NCBI RefSeq assembly: GCF_022568835.1
Contig: NZ_JAKZHV010000002.1
Location: forward strand, 1-64,000
DNA from: Arsenicicoccus piscis
GTDB lineage: Bacteria > Actinomycetota > Actinomycetes > Actinomycetales > Dermatophilaceae
DNA length: 64,000 bases
Direction of reading: 5' to 3'
Shown piece by piece: positions 45,430 to 53,813 of the stretch. Both the position numbers and the translations under genes were made by a program. Below the pieces are notes generated by a model. The model made no database searches and was not told the DNA's origin. It was given only the letters and a program-made list of their open reading frames with translations. Positions within the stretch are counted from its first letter, which is position 1. Each line of letters begins with the position of its first letter.

Positions 45430-45451
45430 CCTGGATCACGATTAGGGCAGG

Positions 45452-46942
45452 TCAGTGACCCGAACGGCGCAACGGATCGCTCTGGTCGTCACTGTCGCGA
45501 TACATCCCCAGCGCGTCGAGAACGAGGTTTGTGCCGCCGGCCGGGTCCTGCGCGGAGGCCTTCAGGTGGGCCGGCGCCAGCGCGTGCGCGAGGTGGTAGA
45601 CCGCCACGGTCACGATGGTGCCGAGGGCGATGCCGGCCAGGGTGAAGTCGTCGGTGAACTTCAGCGAGACGTCACCGATGCCGATGATGATGCCGGCGGC
45701 GACCGGGACCAGGTTGACCGGGTTGCCGAAGTCGACGCCGTTCTCCTTCCAGATCTTGGCGCCGAGCAGGCCGATCATGCCGTAGAGCACGACGGTGATC
45801 CCGCCGAGCACGCCACCGGGCGTGGCCGAGATGATCGCGCCGAACTTCGGCGAGAAGCCGAAGCCGATCGCCACCAGCGCGGCGACGACGTAGGCCGCGG
45901 TGGAGTAGACGCGGGTGGCGGCCATGACGCCGATGTTCTCGGCGTAGGTCGTGGTAGGTCCGGCGCCGACGCCGGTCGCGATCATCGAGCCCAGGCCGTC
46001 GGCGGTGATCGCCCGGCCCATCTCGGCGTCGAGCGGCTGGCCGGTCATCTCGGCGACGGCCTTCACGTGCCCGGTGTTCTCGGCGATGAGCGCGATGGTC
46101 ACGGGCAGCGCGACGAGGATGAACGCCAAGTGGAAGGTGGGCAGGTGCAGACCCACCACGTTGGTCGCCGAGCCGAGCTTCCAGGTCGCGTCATCACTCA
46201 CCGGAGGTAGACCGACCCAAGACGCAGCGGCGACCTGCGCCCAGTCGACGCGCAGGTGCTCTACGACACCGGAGGGGTTCTGCGCGGTGACCGCGCCGGG
46301 CTGGAAGCTGGTGATCGGACCGACGACCTTGTCGAGGCCGTAGGACAGCAGGTAGCCCGCGATGAGGGCGACGAAGATCGCGATGCGCGAGACGAACCCG
46401 CGCACCGCCACGTTGAGGACCACGACGAGCAGCATGACCACGAGCGCCACCCACTGGTCCTGCGGCCAGTAGGTCTTCGCGACCACCGGCGCGAGGTTGA
46501 AGCCGATCAGCATGACGACCGCACCGGTGACGACCGGCGGGAGCACCCGGTGGATCACCCGGGCGCCGGCGAGGTGGATGATCACACCGACGATCGCGAG
46601 CGCGACGCCACAGACGAACATCGCGCCGGTGACGTCCGAGGGCCGACCGCCGGCCGCGTAGATCGCGGTGGCGACCCCGACGAAGGAGGCCGACGACCCG
46701 AGATAGGACGGCACCCGCCCCCGGACGATCGCGAGGAAGAGCAGCGTCGCGACACCGCTCATCATCACCGCGAGCTGCGGGTTGAGCCCCATCAGGATGG
46801 GGAAGACGAAGGTGGCGCCGAACATCGCCACGACGTGCTGGGCTCCGAGCCCGACCGTCTTGCCCCAGGAGAGGCGTTCGTCAGGGGCGACGACCGCACC
46901 CGGTTCGAGAACTCCGCCGTTGTGCAGCTTCCACATCGCCAT
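45452..46942 (-). CDS. Uracil/xanthine permease (NCS2 family)
   Basis: 496 aa nucleobase:cation symporter with about fourteen helices. NCS2 signatures: GAQHVVAMFGATFVFPILMG at the start, the substrate-binding Glu in ALIAENTGHV, and GVGAGPTTTYAENIGVMAATR (NCS2 motif). Uracil is more likely than xanthine from the UraA-like pattern but this is not proven. ATG 46942 lies 8 bases after TAGACT, whose TAG is the stop of the PH-domain gene. Confidence 0.92.
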   Translation of the reverse strand: MAMWKLHNGGVLEPGAVVAPDERLSWGKTVGLGAQHVVAMFGATFVFPILMGLNPQLAVMMSGVATLLFLAIVRGRVPSYLGSSASFVGVATAIYAAGGRPSDVTGAMFVCGVALAIVGVIIHLAGARVIHRVLPPVVTGAVVMLIGFNLAPVVAKTYWPQDQWVALVVMLLVVVLNVAVRGFVSRIAIFVALIAGYLLSYGLDKVVGPITSFQPGAVTAQNPSGVVEHLRVDWAQVAAASWVGLPPVSDDATWKLGSATNVVGLHLPTFHLAFILVALPVTIALIAENTGHVKAVAEMTGQPLDAEMGRAITADGLGSMIATGVGAGPTTTYAENIGVMAATRVYSTAAYVVAALVAIGFGFSPKFGAIISATPGGVLGGITVVLYGMIGLLGAKIWKENGVDFGNPVNLVPVAAGIIIGIGDVSLKFTDDFTLAGIALGTIVTVAVYHLAHALAPAHLKASAQDPAGGTNLVLDALGMYRDSDDQSDPLRRSGH

Positions 46943-46950
46943 GAGGCAGC

Positions 46951-46956
46951 AGTCTA
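46951..46956 (-). promoter_or_regulatory. -10 element of the uracil permease gene formed from the PH gene stop codon
   Basis: TAGACT on the minus strand; TAG is the stop of the PH-domain gene and the permease ATG follows 8 bases after the hexamer. Confidence 0.5.
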
Positions 46957-47388
46957 GGTGCGGCTGCCCTCGACGAGCGCCATCAGGCGGCCGACCTCAC
47001 CGGTGCCGCGCAGCCCGTCGGAGCGCTGGATCGCCATGACGGCGACCTGGTCCGCGTCGTGCAGCATCAGGGACGGCCACGGGTCGCCGGGGGCGTACTT
47101 CACGGATTCGACCTGCGCCCAAGGGATCTCGCGGGTGAGGAACAGGTTGCGGATGACGATGCCGTCGCGGTCAGGGGTGGCCCGGATGGCGGCGTAGCGC
47201 CCCATGACCGCCGCGATCGCCAGCCCGATGCCGCCGAACAGCAGCCGGTCACCGGGTCCGTAGCCGTGCTCGCCGCCAGGCATGCCGAGCGCGATGACGA
47301 TGAAGATGAGCAGCACCGCGGTGCCGGCGGCGAGCGCGACGTAGCGCCCCCGGCGAGGGACGAAGGGGGCGTACGGGTCGTCGCTCAT
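46954..47388 (-). CDS. PH domain-containing membrane protein
   Basis: 144 aa. Two membrane helices (about 16-37 and 48-66) precede a small PH-like domain whose strand pattern (IVIRNLFLTREIPWAQVESVKYA) is typical of bacterial bPH_6 proteins of actinobacteria. Function unknown. ATG 47388 has GGGAGG 5 bases upstream. It ends in TAG that also begins the permease -10 hexamer. Confidence 0.85.
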   Translation of the reverse strand: MSDDPYAPFVPRRGRYVALAAGTAVLLIFIVIALGMPGGEHGYGPGDRLLFGGIGLAIAAVMGRYAAIRATPDRDGIVIRNLFLTREIPWAQVESVKYAPGDPWPSLMLHDADQVAVMAIQRSDGLRGTGEVGRLMALVEGSRT

Positions 47389-47418
47389 CAGGTCCTCCCA
47401 GTCAGAGCCGGCACGCAG

Positions 47419-48276
47419 TCACAGCCGGCACGCGGCGATGTCGGTGACGAGGATGCCGCGCGCACCCACGCCGTAGAGCTGGTCCATGACGAGGTTCGTG
47501 GCGCGGCGGGGCACCATGGAGCGCACGGCCACCCACGCCTTGTCGTGCAGCGGGGAGATGGTCGGGGACTCCAGCCCCGGCGTCAGCGCGACCGCTCGGT
47601 CGAGCAGCGCGACGGGGCAGTCGTAGTCCATGACGACGTACTGCCGGGCCACGAGCACTCCCTGCAGGCGTCGACAGAGGACCTGCACCTGGTTCTCGGC
47701 GTCGGCGTCGGCCTGCGGGTTGGCGCTGCGGATCAGCACCGCCTCGCTGCGCAGGATCGGGTCGCCGAACACCTCGAGCCCCGCGTTGCGCAGCGTGGTC
47801 CCGGTCTCGACGACGTCGGCGATGACGTCCGCGACCCCGAGCGTGATGGACGTCTCCACGGCGCCGTCCAGCCGGACGACGTCGGCCTCGATGCCCCGCT
47901 CGGCGAGGTAGTCCCGGACCAGGCCCGGGTAGGACGTCGCGACCCGACGACCGTGGATCTCGCTGATGTCGCTCATCGCACCGGCGCGCGCGGCGAAGCG
48001 GAAGGTGGACCCGCCGAAGCCCATCGGCATGATCTCGGCGGCCTCGCTGTGGGAGTCCAGCATCAGGTCGCGCCCGGTGATGCCGACGTCGACCGTCCCC
48101 GACCCGACGTAGACCGCCACGTCGCGCGGCCGCAGGTAGAAGAACTCGACCCCGTTGTCGTGGTCGGTGAGAGTGAGCTCCTTGGACTCGCGGCGCTGGG
48201 CGTAGCCCGCCTCCTTCATCATCGCGACGGCGGGCTCGGACAGCGATCCCTTGTTGGGGATGGCGACACGCAACAT
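47419..48276 (-). CDS. hisG: ATP phosphoribosyltransferase (long form)
   Basis: First and feedback-controlled step of histidine synthesis: ATP plus PRPP. 285 aa, the long form with a C-terminal ACT-like regulatory domain, matching M. tuberculosis HisG. Start [20 protein letters not shown]-site [18 protein letters not shown]-terminal [21 protein letters not shown] 48276 gives the family-standard N-terminus. An upstream in-frame GTG at 48366 would overlap the hisE stop as GTGA and add 30 low-complexity residues; see findings. Confidence 0.95.
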   Translation of the reverse strand: MLRVAIPNKGSLSEPAVAMMKEAGYAQRRESKELTLTDHDNGVEFFYLRPRDVAVYVGSGTVDVGITGRDLMLDSHSEAAEIMPMGFGGSTFRFAARAGAMSDISEIHGRRVATSYPGLVRDYLAERGIEADVVRLDGAVETSITLGVADVIADVVETGTTLRNAGLEVFGDPILRSEAVLIRSANPQADADAENQVQVLCRRLQGVLVARQYVVMDYDCPVALLDRAVALTPGLESPTISPLHDKAWVAVRSMVPRRATNLVMDQLYGVGARGILVTDIAACRL

Positions 48277-48301
48277 GGTTCGTGGCTGCTCTCGGTGGGT
48301 G

Positions 48302-48369
48302 GGCTGGTCGGTCTCGTTCAGCGGGGCAGGCTGGTCGGTCTGGGTCACAGGGACAGACGGGGTCACAGG
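48302..48369. repeat. Two pairs of direct repeats in the hisE-hisG spacer
   Basis: GGCTGGTCGGTCT occurs at 48302-48314 and 48329-48341, and GGGTCACAGG at 48342-48351 and 48360-48369. The second pair overlaps the hisE stop. Confidence 0.7.
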
Positions 48370-48626
48370 TATCGGTAGACGTCGTCGGGCGTCAGACCCT
48401 TGGCGACCATGAGCACCTGCAGGTGGTAGATCAGCTGGCTGATCTCCTCGGCGGCCTCGGCATCGCTCTGGTACTCGGCGGCCATCCACACCTCGGCGGC
48501 CTCCTCGACGATCTTCTTGCCGATGAAGTGCACCCCGGCGTCGAGCTCCTTGACGGTGCCGGAGCCCTCGGGTCGGGTCACGGCCTTGTCGGAGAGCTCG
48601 ACGAACAGCTGGTCGAAGGTCTTCAC
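48363..48626 (-). CDS. hisE: Phosphoribosyl-ATP pyrophosphatase
   Basis: Removes pyrophosphate from PR-ATP in the second histidine step. 87 aa all-helical MazG-like protein with the metal-binding [16 protein letters not shown] and [14 protein letters not shown]. It is a free-standing HisE, as usual in actinobacteria. GTG 48626 lies 7 bases after TAGGCT, so a promoter sits in the 21 bases between rpe and hisE. Confidence 0.96.
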   Translation of the reverse strand: MKTFDQLFVELSDKAVTRPEGSGTVKELDAGVHFIGKKIVEEAAEVWMAAEYQSDAEAAEEISQLIYHLQVLMVAKGLTPDDVYRYL

Positions 48627-48633
48627 ACCGGCC

Positions 48634-48639
48634 AGCCTA
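48634..48639 (-). promoter_or_regulatory. -10 element of hisE (leaderless)
   Basis: TAGGCT on the minus strand, 7 bases before the hisE GTG. Confidence 0.65.
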
Positions 48640-48647
48640 TCCGCGCG

Positions 48648-49307
48648 TCAGGGGTGGGCGTGCTCGGCGACCAGAGCTCGGAGCTCGTCGACGGCCGCTG
48701 CCGCGTCCTGGGCCCCGTAGACCGCGGAGCCGGCCACGAACACGTCGGCCCCGGCCTCGGCGCACTGCTCGATCGTCCGGGCAGACACCCCGCCGTCGAC
48801 CTGGACCCACACCTCACCACCGTGGCGCCGCACCGACTCGCGCACCGCCCGCACCTTGGGCATCTGGTCGGCCATGAAGCTCTGACCGCCGAACCCGGGC
48901 TCGACCGTCATCACGAGGACCATGTCGACGTCGGGCAGCAGCTCCTCGTAGGGCTGCCAGGCCGTCGCCGGCTTGAGCGCCATCCCGGCCCGGCCCCCGG
49001 CCGCCCGCAGCGCCCGGGCCAGCCGCCGCGGGTCGTCGGTCGCCTCGACGTGGAAGGTCGCGCTCGCCGCGCCCGCCTCGATGTACTGCGGCGCCCAGCG
49101 GTCGGGGTCGTCGATCATCAGGTGGCAGTCCAGCGGGATCGGGCTCACCCGGGCGAGCGCCTCGACGACCGGCAGGCCGATCGTGAGGTTGGGCACGAAG
49201 TGGGCGTCCATCACGTCGACGTGCGCCCAGTCGGCGTTGGCGATGCGGTCCAGCTCGAGCTGGAGGTTGGCGAAGTCGGCGGACAGGATGCTCGGTGAGA
49301 TCTGCAC
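48648..49307 (-). CDS. rpe: Ribulose-phosphate 3-epimerase
   Basis: Pentose-phosphate enzyme interconverting ribulose-5-P and xylulose-5-P. 219 aa TIM barrel. It opens [11 protein letters not shown]; metal and catalytic residues are in [40 protein letters not shown] and VDGGV. GTG 49307 is 6 bases after TAGGCT, so it has its own leaderless promoter although it is only 24 bases from rsmB. Confidence 0.97.
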   Translation of the reverse strand: MQISPSILSADFANLQLELDRIANADWAHVDVMDAHFVPNLTIGLPVVEALARVSPIPLDCHLMIDDPDRWAPQYIEAGAASATFHVEATDDPRRLARALRAAGGRAGMALKPATAWQPYEELLPDVDMVLVMTVEPGFGGQSFMADQMPKVRAVRESVRRHGGEVWVQVDGGVSARTIEQCAEAGADVFVAGSAVYGAQDAAAAVDELRALVAEHAHP

Positions 49308-49313
49308 CCGCCC

Positions 49314-49319
49314 AGCCTA
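49314..49319 (-). promoter_or_regulatory. -10 element of rpe (leaderless)
   Basis: TAGGCT on the minus strand, 6 bases before the rpe GTG. Confidence 0.65.
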
Positions 49320-49331
49320 GCGACGCGCCGA

Positions 49332-50867
49332 TCAGTGCTTGCGCAGCAGCGCCAGATACATCGCGTCGGTGCCGTGCTGGTGCGGCCACAGCTGCAGGGC
49401 CGGGCCCTCCCCCGCCACCTCGACGCCGGGCGCCACCTCGGCGAGCACCGGTCGCGCGTCCAGCCAGGACGCGTCGTCGCGGTGCTTCAGCACGTCCTTG
49501 ACGACGTACTCGGTCTCGTTCAGGTGCGGGCTGCAGGTCGCGTAGCCCACGACCCCGCCCGGCCGGGTGGCGTCCAGGGCGCTGTTGAGCAGCTCGCGCT
49601 GCAGCGAGGCGAGGACGGGCACGTCACCGGACTCGCGCCGCCAGCGGGCGTCGGGCCGTCGGCGCAGCGCGCCGAGCCCGGTGCACGGGGCGTCGACCAG
49701 GACGCGGTCGTAGACCCCGGGCTCGTCCTCCCCGACGTGCCGCCCGTCGCCGACCTGGACCTCGACGTCGGCACCACGCTCGACGGCCTCGCGCACCGTG
49801 GCCTGCACCAGCTCGGCGCGGTGCCGGGACACCTCGTTGGCGATCAGGGTCGCGCCGCGCTCGAGCGACAGGCCGGCGAGCACGCCCGCCTTGCCACCCG
49901 GCCCGGCACACAGGTCCAACCAGCCCTCGTGCTCGCGCGGGTCCTCGACGGGCGCGGCCGCGAGCACGAGCGGGAGCAGCTGGGAGCCGGCGTCCTGGAC
50001 GGCGGCCCGGCCGCGGCGCACCGGTGGCAGCTCGCCGGGGTCGCCGCTCGGCAGGGTCGCGCCGATGGGCGACACCTCGCTGGCGACGGCGCCGAGGTCG
50101 ACCAGCTCCGCGACGGTGGCGAGCCCCGGACGGGCGACGAGGGAGACCTCGGCGGGGGTGTTGTCGGCCTCGAGGAGGCGCACGAGCTGGGCATCGACGT
50201 CCGCGCCGGTGGCGACGCCGTGCCCGATGAGCGCGCCGCGCAGCGCCCGGACGATCCACTCGGGGTGCGACCAGCGCGCCGCGAGGTGGTCCGGCGCGGT
50301 GTCGTCGGCGCCGACCCGGTCGAGCCACTCCTCGCGGCTCGACTCGCTGACCTTGCGCAGCACGGCGTTGACGAAGCCGGACGCGCCGGCGCCGTTGACC
50401 ATGCGCGCGAGCCCGACGGTCTCGGAGACGGCGGCGTGCACCGGCACCCGCATGGCGAGGACCTGGTGGGCGCCGAGTCGCAGCGTGTCGAGCACTGCAG
50501 GGTCCACCTGGTCGAGCGGACGCTCGGTGGAGCGCGCGATGACCGCGTCGTAGAACCCCCGCCAGCGCAGCGTCCCGTAGGTCAGCTCGGTCGCGAAGGC
50601 GGCGTCCCGTCCGTGCAGCTGCTGCTCGCGCAGCAGCCTCGGCAGCGCGAGGTTCGCGTAGCCCCCGTCGGCCACCTCGCGCAGCACGGTGTAGGCGGCG
50701 AGCCGGGGCGCGTCCGCGGTCCGGGAGCGCTCGCTCGGCCGCTGACCCGAGTAGACCCGTCGCGGACCGCCGGCGCCTCGCGCACCGCTGCGGGTGCGGC
50801 CCTTGTGGTCGCGCTGATCCCGCTGATCGCGATCGCGCCGATCGCGCTGGTCGCCCTGCTCAGTCAT
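49332..50867 (-). CDS. rsmB: 16S rRNA m5C967 methyltransferase RsmB/NOP family
   Basis: 511 aa. A basic Gln/Arg/Asp repeat tail (1-50) is followed by a NusB-like RNA-binding domain (about 52-195) and a Rossmann methyltransferase domain with SAM loop [15 protein letters not shown]. The two catalytic cysteines are in [16 protein letters not shown] and [12 protein letters not shown]. It methylates C967 of 16S rRNA in E. coli. ATG 50867 overlaps fmt by 8 bases. The repeat tail comes from a tandem GATCGCG-like DNA repeat. Confidence 0.94.
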   Translation of the reverse strand: MTEQGDQRDRRDRDQRDQRDHKGRTRSGARGAGGPRRVYSGQRPSERSRTADAPRLAAYTVLREVADGGYANLALPRLLREQQLHGRDAAFATELTYGTLRWRGFYDAVIARSTERPLDQVDPAVLDTLRLGAHQVLAMRVPVHAAVSETVGLARMVNGAGASGFVNAVLRKVSESSREEWLDRVGADDTAPDHLAARWSHPEWIVRALRGALIGHGVATGADVDAQLVRLLEADNTPAEVSLVARPGLATVAELVDLGAVASEVSPIGATLPSGDPGELPPVRRGRAAVQDAGSQLLPLVLAAAPVEDPREHEGWLDLCAGPGGKAGVLAGLSLERGATLIANEVSRHRAELVQATVREAVERGADVEVQVGDGRHVGEDEPGVYDRVLVDAPCTGLGALRRRPDARWRRESGDVPVLASLQRELLNSALDATRPGGVVGYATCSPHLNETEYVVKDVLKHRDDASWLDARPVLAEVAPGVEVAGEGPALQLWPHQHGTDAMYLALLRKH

Positions 50868-51792
50868 CCGTCCCTACCGTCTCGTCGTCCCCGATGCGGG
50901 CCCCCCGGGCCCAGTCCGCCGCGTCCATGGCCTTCTTGCCCGGCGGACGCACGACGCCGAGCCGCACGGCGGTCGTGGCCGTCCCGACGAAGACCTCGCG
51001 CTTGGTGATCTCGAGCTGCCCCGCCGCGAGGTCGAGCCGCTCGGTCAGCGCCACCGGGCCGACGCCGAGCCGCTCACCCCGGAAGCGCGTCCACGCACCG
51101 GGGTCGGGCGTGCACCCGCGGATGTGTCGATCGACCCCGAATCCCGGTCGCGCCCAGTCGATCTCAGCCTCCTCGACGCTGAGCTTCGGGGCGAGGGAGA
51201 CGCCGTGCACGGGCTGGGCGACCGCCTGCAGGTCACCGGTCTCGAGCGCGTCGAGGGTCTCGACCAGCAGGCCGGACCCGGCGATCGCGAGCCGGTCGAG
51301 GAGGTCTCCGGCGGTGTCGGTGGGGCGGACCGTCTCGGTCATCCGGCCGTAGACCGGCCCGGTGTCCAGCCCCGCCTCGAGCAGGAAGGTGGTGGCGCCG
51401 GTGATCTCGTCGCCGGCCATCACGGCCCGTTGCACCGGCGCGGCCCCGCGCCAGGCCGGCAGCAGCGAGAAGTGCAGGTTGACCCAGCCCCTCGGCGGCA
51501 CGGCGAGCGCCGGCGGCGGCACGAGTGCGCCGTAGGCGACGACCGGGCAGCAGTCGGGGGCGTAGGACGCGAGCTCGGCCTGCGCCTCGGGGTCGCGCAG
51601 CGAGCGCGGCTGGAGCACCGGGACCCCCGCCTCGAGGGCCCGCGCCTTCACCGGTGACTGGGACATGCTCCTGCCCCGACCGGCGCGGGCGTCTGGGCGA
51701 GTGAGCACGGCAACGACCTCGTGGGCCGAGCCGAGCAGCGCGTCCAGGCTCGGCAGGGCGACCTCGGGCGTGCCGGCGAAGACCAGCCTCAT
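50860..51792 (-). CDS. fmt: Methionyl-tRNA formyltransferase
   Basis: Formylates initiator Met-tRNA using 10-formyl-THF. 310 aa. The catalytic region [20 protein letters not shown] holds His107, and LDTGPVY is the second signature; the C-terminal OB-like domain is complete. ATG 51792 overlaps def (ATGA), so the formylating and deformylating enzymes are coupled. It needs 10-formyl-THF, which the damaged fhs at 12550 may no longer help supply. Confidence 0.96.
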   Translation of the reverse strand: MRLVFAGTPEVALPSLDALLGSAHEVVAVLTRPDARAGRGRSMSQSPVKARALEAGVPVLQPRSLRDPEAQAELASYAPDCCPVVAYGALVPPPALAVPPRGWVNLHFSLLPAWRGAAPVQRAVMAGDEITGATTFLLEAGLDTGPVYGRMTETVRPTDTAGDLLDRLAIAGSGLLVETLDALETGDLQAVAQPVHGVSLAPKLSVEEAEIDWARPGFGVDRHIRGCTPDPGAWTRFRGERLGVGPVALTERLDLAAGQLEITKREVFVGTATTAVRLGVVRPPGKKAMDAADWARGARIGDDETVGTDD

Positions 51793-52340
51793 CGCGCGCC
51801 CCCGCCGAAGGTGCCGGCGTGCGGCGACAGCTTGATCATCGGTCGGGTCAGGCCCGACCAGTCGGCCTGGCGGATCAGCGCCATGGCCGCCTTGCGCTGC
51901 TCGCGGTCCATCCGGTCGATGAACAAGATGCCGTCGAGGTGGTCGGTCTCGTGCTGGACGCAGCGGGCCAGCAGCTCGCTGCCCTCGATCGTCAGCGGCT
52001 CGCCGTGCATGTCCTGGCCGGTGGCGACGACGCGCAGGGCACGCGGGGTGGGGAGCTTCACCCCCGGGAAGGACAGGCACCCCTCGTCGCCCTCCTGCTG
52101 CTCGTCGGACAGCTCGAGCGAGGGGTTGACCAGGTGCCCGAGGACGCCGTCGACGTGGTAGGTGAAGACGCGCAGCGAGACGCCCAGCTGCGGCGCGGCG
52201 AGCCCCGCACCCGGCGCGTCGATCATGGTGTCGGTGAGATCGGCGACGAGCCGCTCGAGCTCCTTGTCGAAGACCGTGACCGGCTCGGCAGGGGTGCGCA
52301 GGACGGGGTCGCCGAACAGGCGGATGTCCAGGACTGACAC
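51789..52340 (-). CDS. def: Peptide deformylase
   Basis: Removes the formyl group from nascent proteins. 183 aa metalloprotease with [11 protein letters not shown] (motif 1), EGCLS with metal Cys88 (motif 2) and [12 protein letters not shown] with the HExxH residues His130, Glu131 and His134 (motif 3). GTG 52340 is chosen at the first conserved residue; GAGG is about 11 bases upstream. Its -10 hexamer (TAGACT, 52393-52398) includes the stop codon of the HAD gene. Confidence 0.96.
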   Translation of the reverse strand: MSVLDIRLFGDPVLRTPAEPVTVFDKELERLVADLTDTMIDAPGAGLAAPQLGVSLRVFTYHVDGVLGHLVNPSLELSDEQQEGDEGCLSFPGVKLPTPRALRVVATGQDMHGEPLTIEGSELLARCVQHETDHLDGILFIDRMDREQRKAAMALIRQADWSGLTRPMIKLSPHAGTFGGGAR

Positions 52341-52392
52341 GGGGTGGGACCTCGCAGGGCTCGGTGGGGGCGTGCTGGGAGCAGGCGTGCCC

Positions 52393-52398
52393 AGTCTA
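52393..52398 (-). promoter_or_regulatory. -10 element of def formed from the HAD gene stop codon
   Basis: TAGACT on the minus strand; the TAG is the HAD stop. A start about 7 bases on gives a leader of about 45 bases with GAGG near its end. Confidence 0.5.
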
Positions 52399-53025
52399 CG
52401 GCCGGGGCCGCACGGGCAGTCCGCGCGAGACGAGCTCGCGGCGCAGGGCCTCCGCGTCGGTGAACAGCACCGCGTCCAGGCCGCAGGCGCTGGCGGCGAG
52501 GACGTTGCGGGGCGAGTCGTCGGTGAAGAACGCCTGGGTGAGGGGCAGGCCCATCCGCTTCTCGAGGGCGTTGAACAGCGCCGGGTCGGGCTTGGCGGCA
52601 CCCTCCTCGCCGGACACCACGATGTCGTGGAAGAGCTCGAGCCAGTCGAACCGCTCGCGGGCGACGCCGAAGGTCTCGGCCGGCCAGTTGGTCAGCGCGA
52701 ACAGCGGCACGCCGGCGGCGTGCAGCTCACGCAGCAGCGCCACGGTGCCGGGGATCTCGCCGCGCAGGCTCTCGGCGTAGTGCGTCCGGTAGGCGCGGAT
52801 CTCGTCGGCGTAGTGCGGCAGCCGACCGATCGCCTCCGCCTCGGCCTCGTCGAAGGGGCGCCCCGCGTCCTGCAGGTGGTTCCAGCCCACGAAGTCGACC
52901 CCCTCGTCGGAGAGGTAGACCGTGGCGCGCTCGGGCCCGACGGCTGCGGCGATGGCGGGGTGCGGGTCCCACGCGATCAGCACCTGACCCAGGTCGAAGA
53001 CAACGGCTTGTGGATGCATCCTCAC
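52396..53025 (-). CDS. HAD superfamily hydrolase
   Basis: 209 aa HAD-IA phosphatase-like protein. Motif I is VVFDLGQVLIAWD, in which the second Asp is replaced by Gly as in YihX-like members; motif II is LFALTNWP, motif III the Lys in AAKPDPALF, and motif IV FTDDSPRNV. Substrate unknown. The start is GTG 53025 or ATG 53019. TAGGGT, which includes the TSUP stop, ends 8 bases before GTG 53025. Confidence 0.9.
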   Translation of the reverse strand: MRMHPQAVVFDLGQVLIAWDPHPAIAAAVGPERATVYLSDEGVDFVGWNHLQDAGRPFDEAEAEAIGRLPHYADEIRAYRTHYAESLRGEIPGTVALLRELHAAGVPLFALTNWPAETFGVARERFDWLELFHDIVVSGEEGAAKPDPALFNALEKRMGLPLTQAFFTDDSPRNVLAASACGLDAVLFTDAEALRRELVSRGLPVRPRP

Positions 53026-53033
53026 GGGCCACC

Positions 53034-53039
53034 ACCCTA
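53034..53039 (-). promoter_or_regulatory. -10 element of the HAD gene formed from the TSUP stop codon
   Basis: TAGGGT on the minus strand, with TAG as the TSUP stop, 8 bases before GTG 53025. Confidence 0.5.
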
Positions 53040-53813
53040 CGGGCTCAGCAGGGCGATCAGGCCGCGCACCAGGGCACCGAGGCCGCCCAGGCCGGCGAGC
53101 GTGATGGCGACCCCACGGGCCGTCGAGGCGGGGACGCGCCGGGCGAGCCGGCCGCCGGCGGCGATGCCGACGACCACCGTCGCCACGACCGCGGGCACCA
53201 CCCACCACGGCGGCAGGGCGACCCCGGTCGCCCCCATGGCGAGCTTGACGGTCACCGACACGGCGCCCATGGTCATGAAGACCGGCTGCATCGTCGCGGC
53301 GAAGGAGCGGTGGTCCCAGCGGGTCAGGTGGGAGTGGACGACCATCACCGGCGCGGCCACCCCGGCCGTGGTGTTGAACAGCCCGCCGACCAGCCCGGCG
53401 ACGGGCGTCACCCAGCGGCCGCGCAGCTCCGGCATCCGGCCGAGCGCACCCGCGACGACCGTGACGCCGATGGCGAGCAGCACCACCCCGCCGACGACCA
53501 CCAGCAGCCAGGCGGCGGGGGCCGTCCGGACAACCCACCCGCCCGCGATCGCTCCCGGCACCGCGCACGCGCAGATCACCCGCGCCTTGGCCCAGTCGAC
53601 CGCACGCCACAGGGCGAGCATCATCAAGAAGCCGGACACGGTGGTCGTCGCGTTGGCCACCAGCACGCCGGACGCGGCGCCGAGCACGAGGGTGAGGATC
53701 GGCGCCAGCACCAGGCCCATGCCGGTGCCCGAGAGGCGCTGCAGCACCGACCCGACGAGCACGGCCACGAGGACCAGGACCAGGGTGCGGGGGTCGTGCG
53801 CCGCGCCGGTCAC
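53037..53813 (-). CDS. TSUP family transporter (TauE/SafE-like)
   Basis: 258 aa, seven to eight membrane helices. It has the duplicated pattern of the family: RLSGTGMGLVLAPILTLVLG in the first half and LVGGLFNTTAGVAAPVMVVHS in the second. Members export sulfite, sulfoacetate or related organosulfur anions; the substrate here is unknown. GTG 53813 overlaps the priA stop as GTGA. Confidence 0.88.
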   Translation of the reverse strand: MTGAAHDPRTLVLVLVAVLVGSVLQRLSGTGMGLVLAPILTLVLGAASGVLVANATTTVSGFLMMLALWRAVDWAKARVICACAVPGAIAGGWVVRTAPAAWLLVVVGGVVLLAIGVTVVAGALGRMPELRGRWVTPVAGLVGGLFNTTAGVAAPVMVVHSHLTRWDHRSFAATMQPVFMTMGAVSVTVKLAMGATGVALPPWWVVPAVVATVVVGIAAGGRLARRVPASTARGVAITLAGLGGLGALVRGLIALLSP

